A stretch of 64,000 nt of DNA, taken from Hydrogenophilaceae bacterium (lineage in GTDB: Bacteria; Pseudomonadota; Gammaproteobacteria; Burkholderiales; Thiobacillaceae). Position numbers and translations under genes: made by a program. Of the stretch, positions 6,647 through 14,635 are shown piece after piece (the stretch's first letter is position 1; each line of letters begins with the position of its first letter). The stretch covers positions 1-64,000 of the forward strand of contig JANJWO010000009.1 in NCBI GenBank assembly GCA_024709485.1, in the 5' to 3' direction. The notes under the pieces are model-generated. The model was given only the letters and a program-made list of their open reading frames with translations. It did no database searches and was not told the DNA's origin.

Positions 6647-8335
6647 TCAGCGCACGTAGGCATCGCTCGCGTACCGGCGCATCATGCGGTGGCTGTTGAA
6701 GATCGACGCGCTCTTGGCGATCGCGCCTTTCATCACGGCGAGCCAGCCCGGCCGGTCATCGTAGTACAGCGGCAGCACCACGCGCTCCAGTTTGTCATAG
6801 AGCGAAGCCGCGTCATCCTGGCTGGCTTCTCCGTTGCCGACACCCCACCCCGTTACGCCCTCGATGCGCCCTTCCGCCCACCAGCCATCCAGTACGCTCA
6901 GATGCGGCACGCCGTTGAAGGCGGCTTTCATCCCGCTGGTGCCGGAGGCCTCCCAAGGAGGCAGCGGCGTGTTGAGCCAGATATCGACGCCGGAAACCAT
7001 GGCGGCGGCAATTTCCATGTCGTAATTGGGCAGGAACACCACCGGTACGGCGCCGGCCAGTTCGCGCATATGGGCATGGAGCGCCTCGATGGCATTTTTA
7101 CCCGCCTGGTCCCGAGGGTGCGCCTTGCCCGCCAGGACGATTTGAATCGGGCGCTGCGCGGCGATGGCCTTGAGCCGGCCAATGTCCGAGAACAGAAGCT
7201 CCGGCCGCTTGTAGGCCGTCATGCGCCTGGCAAAGCCCATGATGCAGCGGTCAGCGGCGAGGCCGACGCCGGTCAGCGCCTTTATCTGATCGATCAGCTC
7301 CTGCTTGGCCTGCGCGTGCGCCTGCCAGATCGCATCGTCGGCCAGGCAGCAATCGACTCTGACCAGCAACTCGGGCTCATGACACCATCCCGGCAAATGC
7401 CGGTCGTAAAGCCGGGCGAACGCCGGATGCGTCCAGGCATAGGGGTGCACGCCGTTGGTGATTGCGCGCACGCGGTATCCCGGAAACAACTGGCGCGAGG
7501 TTTCGGCGTGACGCTTGGCGACGCCGTTCACGTACTCGCTGGTGTTGAGCGCGAGCCGCGTCATGTTCAGCTGATCTTCGCCGGCCAGCTGTTTCAGCAC
7601 GGGCAGGTCGATGAAATCGCCCAGCACGTTCCGCACCAATCCGTAATCGAACTTGTCATGGCCGGCTTCCACGGGCGTATGGGTGGTGAAGTTGCACAAC
7701 TCGCGCACGCGCGGGATGTCGTAGGGGGTGTCGCCGGGGCGCAGGTCTTCGCTCGGATAGGCGTAGACGTTCAGCAGTTCGAGCCCCAGCAGGGCGGCAT
7801 GGCCTTCGTTCAGATGGTATTGGTGGATGCGAAAGCCCAGGGCGTGGATCATGCGAACGCCGCCGATGCCGAGCACGATCTCCTGCTTCAGCCGGTAACT
7901 TTCGTCGCCGCCGTAGAGATGGTGGGTCAGTTGGCGGTCGTCGGGATTGTTTTCCGCCAGGTCGGTGTCGAGCAGGATCACCGGCTGGCGCCCGCCCATG
8001 CGCCCTTCCAGGACGTAGAGCCATCCGCCGATCCACACATTCCGGCCTTCGATGCTCACCGCAACCCGTGCCTGCAGCGGTTTCGTCCATCTGGCCGGAT
8101 CCCAGGGGTCGGGCTCCTCGTGTTGGCGCCCGGCCTCGTCGATGCGCTGACGGAAATATCCGGCGCGGCTGGCGAGGCTTACCGTGACCAGCGGAATATC
8201 CAGGTCGGCCGCCGAGCGCACGGTGTCGCCGGCCAGCACCCCCAGGCCGCCGCTGTAGGTGGGGATGTCCGGGCGCAGCGCGATCTCCATGGTGAAGTAG
8301 GCGATGCGCTCGATGAGTATGAATTCGCGGGGCAC
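6647..8335 (-). CDS. Alpha-glucan phosphorylase (GT35, short form)
   Basis: A 562-residue enzyme that releases glucose-1-phosphate from glycogen-like alpha-1,4-glucans. It belongs to the short alpha-glucan phosphorylase family (TIGR02094 type), which lacks the N-terminal extension of classical GlgP. Diagnostic parts are FTMEIALRPDIPTYSGGLGV at the N-terminus, HQYHLNEGHAALL, and GFARRMTAYKRPELLF. The C-terminal EASGTSGMKAAFNGVPHLS carries the lysine expected to bind pyridoxal phosphate. It is the last gene of a minus-strand run that includes the copper genes, 37 bases after the preceding coding region. Short phosphorylases of this type occur in low-oxygen or stress loci. Confidence 0.92.
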   Translation of the reverse strand: MPREFILIERIAYFTMEIALRPDIPTYSGGLGVLAGDTVRSAADLDIPLVTVSLASRAGYFRQRIDEAGRQHEEPDPWDPARWTKPLQARVAVSIEGRNVWIGGWLYVLEGRMGGRQPVILLDTDLAENNPDDRQLTHHLYGGDESYRLKQEIVLGIGGVRMIHALGFRIHQYHLNEGHAALLGLELLNVYAYPSEDLRPGDTPYDIPRVRELCNFTTHTPVEAGHDKFDYGLVRNVLGDFIDLPVLKQLAGEDQLNMTRLALNTSEYVNGVAKRHAETSRQLFPGYRVRAITNGVHPYAWTHPAFARLYDRHLPGWCHEPELLVRVDCCLADDAIWQAHAQAKQELIDQIKALTGVGLAADRCIMGFARRMTAYKRPELLFSDIGRLKAIAAQRPIQIVLAGKAHPRDQAGKNAIEALHAHMRELAGAVPVVFLPNYDMEIAAAMVSGVDIWLNTPLPPWEASGTSGMKAAFNGVPHLSVLDGWWAEGRIEGVTGWGVGNGEASQDDAASLYDKLERVVLPLYYDDRPGWLAVMKGAIAKSASIFNSHRMMRRYASDAYVR

Positions 8336-8372
8336 GATGGACTCCTTACATCGATGGCTGGTGCATGGTGCG

Positions 8373-8798
8373 TCAGGGCATCATTGTTTCATTTGACAAG
8401 CGCCAGCGAAATATTCGTTTCGCGCCCCCCACTCCGTCGATATGCAGTTCGATGGTCTGTGGAAAGGCCGGCGAAGGCCGAAACCGGAGCACGCCCTTGC
8501 GATGATGTCCGCCCGGCGGGTCGCCATCCCAGTCGAGCGGCTTTTGCGGCTTGTTCGAGTCCACGATCAGCACAGCCGTATGCACCATGTCTTGATCGAG
8601 CGCCATGCTGTGCGTGCTCAGGCTGATCTCGAAATCCCAGCTCCCCGCGGCGGGGGAAATATTCCTGGGCGTCGCCATTACCGTGACTGAAGCTTCGCGG
8701 TTCGTCTGAGTTGCAAAATCGGCGGCCTGGGCAGGGCCGGACAGGCCAAGCGAAAGCATCGAGAGAAACATGTTCGCCAATACACCGAGCTTATTCAT
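8373..8798 (-). CDS. Exported protein of unknown function
   Basis: A 141-residue protein with a signal peptide cut near residue 25 (LGLSGPAQA-ADFA). The mature part is rich in beta-strand-like segments and ends in RIFRWRLSNETMMP; it has no cysteines and no recognisable domain. Its start overlaps the end of the upstream membrane protein gene by four bases, so the two are co-translated in the copper ATPase operon. A periplasmic role in copper handling or redox is possible only by context. Confidence 0.7.
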   Translation of the reverse strand: MNKLGVLANMFLSMLSLGLSGPAQAADFATQTNREASVTVMATPRNISPAAGSWDFEISLSTHSMALDQDMVHTAVLIVDSNKPQKPLDWDGDPPGGHHRKGVLRFRPSPAFPQTIELHIDGVGGAKRIFRWRLSNETMMP

Positions 8799-9253
8799 TT
8801 GTGCGCCTCCATAAGCGCCATGTGCCTGCTGGCCTGCAGGGTCTTGCGGCCGATGTAGAGCAAGCTGGCCAGATTGAATGCGATGCCGACCCAGAAGAGT
8901 TCGACCTGATATTGAGCCGCCAGCGCAACGACGCCGGTTGCCCCCAGCACCGGCAGCACATTGGCGAGATAATGCGTGCAGCAGGAGATCATGGCCCCGG
9001 TGGAGGTCGCGCCGGAAACGGCCATGACTTTGCCCGAGGCGCCGGAGTGGCGCGTCACCTGCCGCAGCCGCACATAGAGGGCGATCTGCAGGCCGAAGCC
9101 CAAGGCCAGGGCGAGCACGAAATACCAGAATTCGCTGAATTGTCCGAGGGCATAATCCCAGCCCGACACCAGTGTCAGGATCGCAAAATAGGCGGCAAGC
9201 AGAATGAGGCTGCCGGCAAGACCCATCCCGGCGGGTTTGAACCAGGTTTGCAT
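8795..9253 (-). CDS. Four-helix membrane protein with a CC-x-H motif, copper operon
   Basis: A 152-residue protein with four membrane segments (for example LAGSLILLAAYFAILTLVSG and FWYFVLALALGFGLQIALYV). The third segment begins with MISCCTHYLANVLPVLG, a Cys-Cys-x-His pattern that could bind Cu(I) or heme. The start at 9253 is preferred over a TTG 18 bases earlier because AAGGGGA lies just before this ATG. It directly follows the copper ATPase gene (19-base gap) and overlaps the next gene. I do not recognise a characterised family. Confidence 0.75.
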   Translation of the reverse strand: MQTWFKPAGMGLAGSLILLAAYFAILTLVSGWDYALGQFSEFWYFVLALALGFGLQIALYVRLRQVTRHSGASGKVMAVSGATSTGAMISCCTHYLANVLPVLGATGVVALAAQYQVELFWVGIAFNLASLLYIGRKTLQASRHMALMEAHK

Positions 9254-9272
9254 GGCAATCCCCTTGCCCAAT

Positions 9273-11570
9273 CTAAAGTGACAGGCGCCGCAGGCGCAAT
9301 GCGTTCGCCACCACGGACACCGAACTGAAGCTCATGGCCGCCGCGGCGATGATCGGCGAAAGCAGCAGGCCAAAGAACGGATACAGCACGCCTGCCGCGA
9401 TGGGCACGCCGAGGATGTTGTAGATGAAGGCGAAAAACAGGTTCTGGCGGATGTTGCGCATGGTCGCATGCGAGAGCCGGCGAGCGCGGGCGATGCCACG
9501 CAGATCGCCCTTGACCAGGGTGACGCCGGCACTTTCCATGGCCACATCGGCACCGGTGCCCATGGCGATGCCGACCTGGGCCTGGACGAGCGCCGGCGCG
9601 TCGTTGATGCCATCGCCGGCCATGGCGACCATGCGGCCCTCGGCTTGGAGCCGCCTGACCACTTCGGCCTTCTGTTCGGGCAGCACTTCCGCCTGCACCC
9701 GCTCGATGCCCAGCCTGCGCGCGACTGCTTCGGCCGTGGTGCGGTTGTCGCCGGTGAGCATGACGACCTCGATACCTTCCTCGCGCAGCACTTTCAGCGC
9801 TTCCGGCGTGGATTGCTTGATGGGGTCGGCGACACCGATCAGGCCGGCAGCCTTGCCGCCCACGGCGAGGTACATCACCGTCTGGCCGTCCTGGCGCAAA
9901 GCATCGGAGCGCATATGCAGCGGCCCGGCATCAATGCCCATTTCCTCCAACAGCTTGCGGTTGCCCAGCGCAACTTGGTGCCCATCAACCTCTCCGACAA
10001 CGCCGCGCCCGGTTTTGGAATCGAAATTTTGCGGGGAAACCAAATCAATCTTGCGCGCCTCGGCGCCGTGCACGATGGCCGCGGCCAGGGGATGTTCGCT
10101 GCCCCGCTCCACGCTTGCCGCCAGCCGCAGCACGACTGCCTCATCGAACCCCGCTGCCGGCTCCACAGCCACCAGCTTGGGCTTGCCTTCAGTGAGCGTG
10201 CCGGTCTTATCCACGACTAGGGTGTCCACCTTGCGCATGATTTCCAGCGCCTCGGCATTCTTGAAGAGGACTCCCATGGTGGCGCCGCGCCCGGCGCCGA
10301 CCATGATGGACATCGGCGTGGCAAGCCCCAGGGCACAGGGACAGGCGATGATCAGCACGGCCACCGCGTTGATCACCGCATGCGCGAGACGCGGCTCGGG
10401 TCCCCAAAGGCCCCAGACGGCCAGCGTGATCAGCGCGATCAGCACCACTGCCGGCACGAAGTAGCCGGATACCACGTCCACCAGCTTCTGGATGGGCGCG
10501 CGCGAACGTTGCGCCTCGGCCACCATCTGCACGATCCGCGCCAGCACGGTGTCGGCGCCGACCTTCTCCGCCCGCATCAGGAGGCTGCCGGTGCCATTCA
10601 ACGTGGCGCCGATCAATTTCGCCCCGGCCTGTTTCTCCACCGGAATCGGCTCGCCGGTGACCATGGATTCGTCGACGTGGCTGCCCCCTTCCAGCACGAC
10701 GCCATCCACCGGCACCTTCTCGCCGGGGCGGATGCGCAGGCGGTCGCCGGGCCTTACATGCTCGATCGGAATGTCAGCCTCACTGCCATCGTCGCGCACG
10801 ATGCGCGCCGTTTTCGGCGCCATGCCCAGCAACATCTTGATGGCGGCGTTGGTGCGGCTGCGCGCGCGCAGTTCCAGCACCTGTCCGAGCAGCACCAGCG
10901 CAGTGATCATGGCGGCAGCCTCGAAGTACACCGGCACCACGCCCATTTCGTTGAACACCGAGCGCGGGAAGATGCCCGGCGCGAGCGTGGCGACTACGCT
11001 GTACCCCCAGGCCACCAGCACGCCCAGGCTGATCAGGGTAAACATGTTGAGATTGCGCGTGGCCAGCGACTGCACCGCGCGCACATGAAAAACCCAGCCG
11101 CCCCACAGCGCCACCGGCGTCGCCAGCGCGAGTTCGATCCATTGGTGCTGGCGCGGCTCGATGATGAGCATCATTTGTTCAGGCCAGAATTCCGCCGCCA
11201 TGGCGCCGAGGAAGACCGGAGCCGCCAGCAGGGTGCTAATCCAGAAGCGGCGGCTCATGTCGCGCAGTTCCGCGCTCTCCCCCTCCTCCATCGTGACGCC
11301 GCGCGGCTCGAGCGCCATGCCGCAGATGGGACAGTTGCCCGGTTGATCGCGGATGATTTCCGGGTGCATGGGGCAGGTGTAGGAAAGCGGCGCTAACGGC
11401 GTCTTTTCGGATTCGGCTGGCGCCTGCCGGGCGGATAGATAGCTTTGCGGAGCCTGGCGGAATTTGTTCAGGCAGTGCTCGGAGCAGAAGAAATGTGTGG
11501 CGCCCTGGTGAATGAAGCGATATTTGCTGTCTTCTGTCACCTGCATGCCGCACACCGGGTCTCTGAGCAT
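9273..11570 (-). CDS. copA: Copper-exporting P1B-type ATPase with N-terminal YHS and metal-binding domains
   Basis: A 765-residue ATPase that should pump Cu(I) out of the cytoplasm. Residues 1-45 are a YHS domain (DPVCGMQ, FFCSEHC) and residues 64-90 a heavy-metal-binding segment ([19 protein letters not shown]) in place of the usual GMxCxxC domain. Catalytic parts are all present: TGEPIPVEK, the transmembrane CPC at 410-412, the phosphorylated Asp454 in [28 protein letters not shown], and the Cu-type C-terminal YN and [13 protein letters not shown] segments. Flanked by Spy-like proteins and an unknown membrane protein in one operon. Confidence is high for copper or silver specificity, from the CPC, YN and MS-SS signature. 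Confidence 0.95.
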   Translation of the reverse strand: MLRDPVCGMQVTEDSKYRFIHQGATHFFCSEHCLNKFRQAPQSYLSARQAPAESEKTPLAPLSYTCPMHPEIIRDQPGNCPICGMALEPRGVTMEEGESAELRDMSRRFWISTLLAAPVFLGAMAAEFWPEQMMLIIEPRQHQWIELALATPVALWGGWVFHVRAVQSLATRNLNMFTLISLGVLVAWGYSVVATLAPGIFPRSVFNEMGVVPVYFEAAAMITALVLLGQVLELRARSRTNAAIKMLLGMAPKTARIVRDDGSEADIPIEHVRPGDRLRIRPGEKVPVDGVVLEGGSHVDESMVTGEPIPVEKQAGAKLIGATLNGTGSLLMRAEKVGADTVLARIVQMVAEAQRSRAPIQKLVDVVSGYFVPAVVLIALITLAVWGLWGPEPRLAHAVINAVAVLIIACPCALGLATPMSIMVGAGRGATMGVLFKNAEALEIMRKVDTLVVDKTGTLTEGKPKLVAVEPAAGFDEAVVLRLAASVERGSEHPLAAAIVHGAEARKIDLVSPQNFDSKTGRGVVGEVDGHQVALGNRKLLEEMGIDAGPLHMRSDALRQDGQTVMYLAVGGKAAGLIGVADPIKQSTPEALKVLREEGIEVVMLTGDNRTTAEAVARRLGIERVQAEVLPEQKAEVVRRLQAEGRMVAMAGDGINDAPALVQAQVGIAMGTGADVAMESAGVTLVKGDLRGIARARRLSHATMRNIRQNLFFAFIYNILGVPIAAGVLYPFFGLLLSPIIAAAAMSFSSVSVVANALRLRRLSL

Positions 11571-11652
11571 ATCGGTCTTGCCCTCAAGGGAAACGCCGGC
11601 AGACGTGCGCCTGCCAGGCGGCAGCGTCAGGGCGGAAAAAATTCCACAGGCT

Positions 11653-12273
11653 TTATTGCCTGCTCATCCATCCGTAGCCGCGCTGCGAACGCGCCAATGC
11701 CTGGCGCTGGGCGTGGGTCAATACGCCGTCGATTTTCCGCTGCAGTTCGATGGCCGATTCATACTGTTGGCGCTGCAGTTCGAAGAGCTTTTGTGTGCTG
11801 CCGCGGATCGCTCCCCAGTCGCGCGGGTCGGCGGCATAGAGTTCGTTGAGGCGCGCTTGGGTTTGCCACATCTGCTGCATCAGCGCGCGGCCGCGTTCGA
11901 ATTGCTCGGCTTGCAACTGCTCAATCTGTCGGGATTGCTCCGGCGTCAGATCGGGCAAGGCGCCTGGCATCGTGCCGTAGCCGGGCATGCCAAACCCCAT
12001 TCCTGGCATGGCGCCGCCGTAGGGGCCCGCCATACCGTAATTGCGCCCAGCAGCCCACCTGTCATCACCCATCCAGCCGGGCCCCATGCCATGCCAGCCC
12101 CACGCGCGGGATGCCGGATAGGGTGCGCTTTCGTCGCTCCGCCCGTCCACCCGCCCCCAGCCATGCCAAGGGCCGTAGCCCATGCCCCAAGGTGCGCGGA
12201 AGAATGCGAAATAGCCGGTAATGACGACGAGGGCGAGCCAGAGTACGGTCCAGAAAGCATGTTTCCGATTCAT
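11653..12273 (-). CDS. Spy/CpxP-like periplasmic metal-stress protein
   Basis: A 206-residue protein with an uncleaved or signal-anchor helix at residues 5-25 ([18 protein letters not shown]). A Met/Gly/Trp-rich linker follows, then an LTxxQ-type helical domain beginning [13 protein letters not shown] at about residue 110. The LTxxQ family (Spy, CpxP, ZraP) are periplasmic chaperones or metal sensors; the Met-rich linker suits Cu(I). The ATG at 12273 is chosen because it opens the signal sequence and the reading frame upstream is arginine-rich, out of character. It lies between copA and the SHOCT gene in the same operon. Confidence 0.8.
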   Translation of the reverse strand: MNRKHAFWTVLWLALVVITGYFAFFRAPWGMGYGPWHGWGRVDGRSDESAPYPASRAWGWHGMGPGWMGDDRWAAGRNYGMAGPYGGAMPGMGFGMPGYGTMPGALPDLTPEQSRQIEQLQAEQFERGRALMQQMWQTQARLNELYAADPRDWGAIRGSTQKLFELQRQQYESAIELQRKIDGVLTHAQRQALARSQRGYGWMSRQ

Positions 12274-12287
12274 GTGTTTCCCCCCGT

Positions 12288-12533
12288 TTACTGGCCGAGG
12301 TCCTGCTTTTTCTTCCGGTATTCCTGCTCGTCGATTTCCCCGCGCGCGTAGCGCTCCTTGAGGATGTCGAGGGCTCGGCTGCCGCTGCCGCTGCCGCTGC
12401 CGCCCCCAGGGCTTGAGCTTGGACCAAGCAACCATTTGACCAGCACGACGATGCCGACGATGATCAAAACCCACCACATGATCATGAAGACGCCGCCAAA
12501 TCCGAACCCCCCCATGCCATAGCCACCCATCAT
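12288..12533 (-). CDS. Small membrane protein with a SHOCT domain
   Basis: An 81-residue protein: a Gly/Met-rich start (MMGGYGMGGFGFGG), one membrane segment at about residues 15-36 (FMIMWWVLIIVGIVVLVKWL), a Gly-Ser linker, and a C-terminal SHOCT domain (ALDILKERYARGEIDEQEYR). SHOCT domains are short oligomerisation modules. It lies 14 bases upstream of the Spy-like gene and is common next to copper ATPases with YHS domains, but its role is not known. Confidence 0.88.
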   Translation of the reverse strand: MMGGYGMGGFGFGGVFMIMWWVLIIVGIVVLVKWLLGPSSSPGGGSGSGSGSRALDILKERYARGEIDEQEYRKKKQDLGQ

Positions 12534-12588
12534 TGCATTCTCCTGGGATAATTTCGGCTGGCTGTCGAACAGCCGGCCAGAAGTGCGC

Positions 12589-13107
12589 TCAATAGCCCAT
12601 CATTCCCCAGCCGTAGCCGCGGCGGAACTGGGATTTCTGTTCCTTGGTGAGAATGTCCGCGAACTTGTTGTCCGCTTCGATGCGGGCCTCGATGGCCTCG
12701 CGCTGCAGCTTCGCGAGCTTTTCATAGGCTTTTCCGATGGCAGAGGGATCGCGTTTCTCGGCGCCGTAAAGTTCGGCGAGCTTTGCCTGCTCTTCCCACA
12801 TCTGGCTCATGAGCTTGCGGTGCTTTTCCCACAAATTGCTTTGAATCTTTTCGGCTTGCTCGGCTTGCGCATCGCTCAACTTGAGCCCTGCACCATAGCC
12901 GCCCATCATGCCGGGGCCCATGCCGTAGCCCGGCCCATAACCGCCCATCATGCCGGGACCCATGCCATAGCCCGGCCCATAACCGCCCATCATGCCGGGA
13001 CCCATGCCGTAGCCTGGGTAGGGGGGCTGTTGGGCCTGGAGCGATGTCACGCCCAGGAGTCCGCAAAGGCCGACGGCCACGAGGGACATGCGAATACGTT
13101 TGCTCAT
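12589..13107 (-). CDS. Spy/CpxP-like periplasmic protein with Gly-Tyr-Met repeats
   Basis: A 172-residue exported protein, signal peptide MSKRIRMSLVAVGLCGLLGV with cleavage after LQAQ. Three tandem 14-residue repeats of the form GYGMGPGMMGGYGP follow, then an LTxxQ-like helical domain (LKLSDAQAEQAEKIQSNLWE to LTKEQKSQFRRGYG). The ATG at 13107 has AAGGAG ten bases before it. It is probably the first gene of the copper operon. The Met/Tyr/Gly repeats resemble periplasmic Cu(I)-binding segments. Confidence 0.85.
   Translation of the reverse strand: MSKRIRMSLVAVGLCGLLGVTSLQAQQPPYPGYGMGPGMMGGYGPGYGMGPGMMGGYGPGYGMGPGMMGGYGAGLKLSDAQAEQAEKIQSNLWEKHRKLMSQMWEEQAKLAELYGAEKRDPSAIGKAYEKLAKLQREAIEARIEADNKFADILTKEQKSQFRRGYGWGMMGY
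12900..13015. repeat. Three 42-base in-frame tandem repeats
   Basis: A 42-base unit (begins GCCCATCATGCCGGG) is repeated almost exactly three times inside the Spy-like gene and encodes the Gly-Tyr-Met repeats. Differences are limited to a few third positions, so the duplication looks recent or is kept uniform by conversion. Confidence 0.85.
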
Positions 13108-13362
13108 GTTGTTGCTCCTTCCTTCCAAGTCCGGAGGGGTGTCGATCGTGACGCCCACACGGGAGAAACCGGGAATTTCATCGTAGTTCAGCCGAGGTCG
13201 CTTACAACAGAAAACCGCCCCGGTTTCATCGAAAAGCGGCGGCGATGCCCGCCTTTTATCTTGAAAAAACAATGGATAATGCGCGGGACTTAACAAGCTT
13301 TGGGAGCCGCGCCGAGTTCACCCCGCCAACGCTGCGGTTGATTTTCGTTTGTTGGTTTTTGC

Positions 13363-13812
13363 TCACGGCCGCAACTTGGCTTCCTTGTTGCGCTCGCGCG
13401 CGATGAGGCGGGTCAGCGCGCCCAGTTCCTCGGCCAGCAGTTCGAGCAGATCGTCGAGCGCCAGGATGCCGATCAGATCGCCGCCCGTATCGACCACCGG
13501 CATGCGCCGCACGCCCCTGTCGCGCATGTAGCGGATGGCCTCGAACACGCCGGCATCTTCCCGCACCGTGGCCAGATCCGGCGTCATGATTTCGCCCACC
13601 TTGAGGCTCGCCGGATCAAGGCCGACGGCGATCGCATCCACCACGATGTCGCGGTCGGTGAGAATGCCGACCGGCGTGCGCAGGCCGCCCTCCTCCATGA
13701 CCACGACCACATCGCCGACATGATGCTGGCGCATCAGCCGCGCCGCCTCGGCGACCGTGGCCGCGCGCGTGACGACGACGACTTCGCGGTTGCAGATTTC
13801 TCCGATAGTCAT
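13363..13812 (-). CDS. Protein of two CBS domains
   Basis: A 149-residue cytoplasmic protein that is essentially one CBS pair (Bateman module), a sensor for adenine nucleotides such as AMP or ATP. The first CBS covers residues 1-60 (AARLMRQHHVGDVVVV, VGILTDRDIVVDAIA) and the second 70-130 (VGEIMTPDLATV, IRYMRDRGVRRMPVVD). No enzymatic domain is fused. Stand-alone CBS proteins of this type are induced by low oxygen in Burkholderia, and the surrounding genes fit that theme, but no regulatory site was found. Confidence 0.92.
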   Translation of the reverse strand: MTIGEICNREVVVVTRAATVAEAARLMRQHHVGDVVVVMEEGGLRTPVGILTDRDIVVDAIAVGLDPASLKVGEIMTPDLATVREDAGVFEAIRYMRDRGVRRMPVVDTGGDLIGILALDDLLELLAEELGALTRLIARERNKEAKLRP

Positions 13813-13887
13813 ACCGCCACCCTTAATGTTCTTTTCTCGAAATAGGCAGCCCGGCGCACCGCGTCGACGGGCTGTCGAGGCCGCGCG

Positions 13888-14340
13888 CTAGCGGGGCACG
13901 ACGCGGGCGCTTTCTCCGCTGCCCTCGATCCGCACCTTCAAGCCTGTCTGCAGGCGCGCGTCCGGTGGCTGCGTAATCGTCACGCGCCCGCCCGTCGCCA
14001 TGTCCACGGTAATGCGCTGGGCATCCTTTTTCTTGAGCTTGCTCTCGGCATAAGTGCCGGCCGCACCCCCGACCACGGCGCCCACCACCGCAGCGGTCTT
14101 GCTGTCGCCGATCCCGGCGCCGAGCAGGCCGCCCGCCACGGCGCCCACGGCGGTGCCCATGCCCAGCTTGTAGCTTTCATCCACCTGGATGTTTTCCAAT
14201 TGGGCAATCGTCCCGTCGCGCTCGGACTGGCTCACGGCGGTGCCGCTCTCGCCGTATTTCGGGCCGCCCAGGCTGCCCATGTCGGCGCAGCCGCCGGCCA
14301 CCGCCAGCAGCAGCGCCGGCAATAGCATTCGCTTGTTCAT
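13888..14340 (-). CDS. Glycine-zipper (2TM) lipoprotein
   Basis: A 150-residue exported protein. The signal ends LLLAVAGGC (Cys18), a slightly weak lipobox. At about residues 60-95 a glycine-zipper double helix (MGTAVGAVAGGLLGAGIG, AAVVGAVVGGAAGTYAE) should insert in the outer membrane, as in SlyB/Pcp-type lipoproteins. A small beta-rich C-terminal part (ITVDMATGGRVTITQ) follows. It is transcribed with the CBS gene downstream. The role is probably envelope stress, by family. Confidence 0.85.
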   Translation of the reverse strand: MNKRMLLPALLLAVAGGCADMGSLGGPKYGESGTAVSQSERDGTIAQLENIQVDESYKLGMGTAVGAVAGGLLGAGIGDSKTAAVVGAVVGGAAGTYAESKLKKKDAQRITVDMATGGRVTITQPPDARLQTGLKVRIEGSGESARVVPR

Positions 14341-14635
14341 GATGCACCTCTCCTGGCTGTAAAAGCTTCAATATAGGCAGCCGGCAAAAAACAGCGAGGC
14401 CGGGCCGCTGCCATGCCGCCGCCCAGTTCCGGGGATTTCATCGGCTGCAGCGCATGCGCGCGGCCTTGCCTCTGCGCCTCTCGGCGCGCCCGCTGTGTTT
14501 TGTTTATAGCTGATGCCGACGCCAGCGTCGCACTGATTGGATGCGCCGGGATCGATGCCAATGATGGCCAGGGCACGCCCTTGCCTGGGCTTGTCCCAAC
14601 CATGGCGAATTCCATCCAGGCGGTCGATGCGCGGA

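Noticed and set aside
6689-8626. 645-residue plus-strand frame opposite the glucan phosphorylase
   Set aside because: Antisense shadow caused by high GC; no start signal and no family.
13232-13257. Terminator near the start of the copper operon
   Set aside because: Arms around GCGATGCCCGC are short and need a bulge; too weak to list as a feature.
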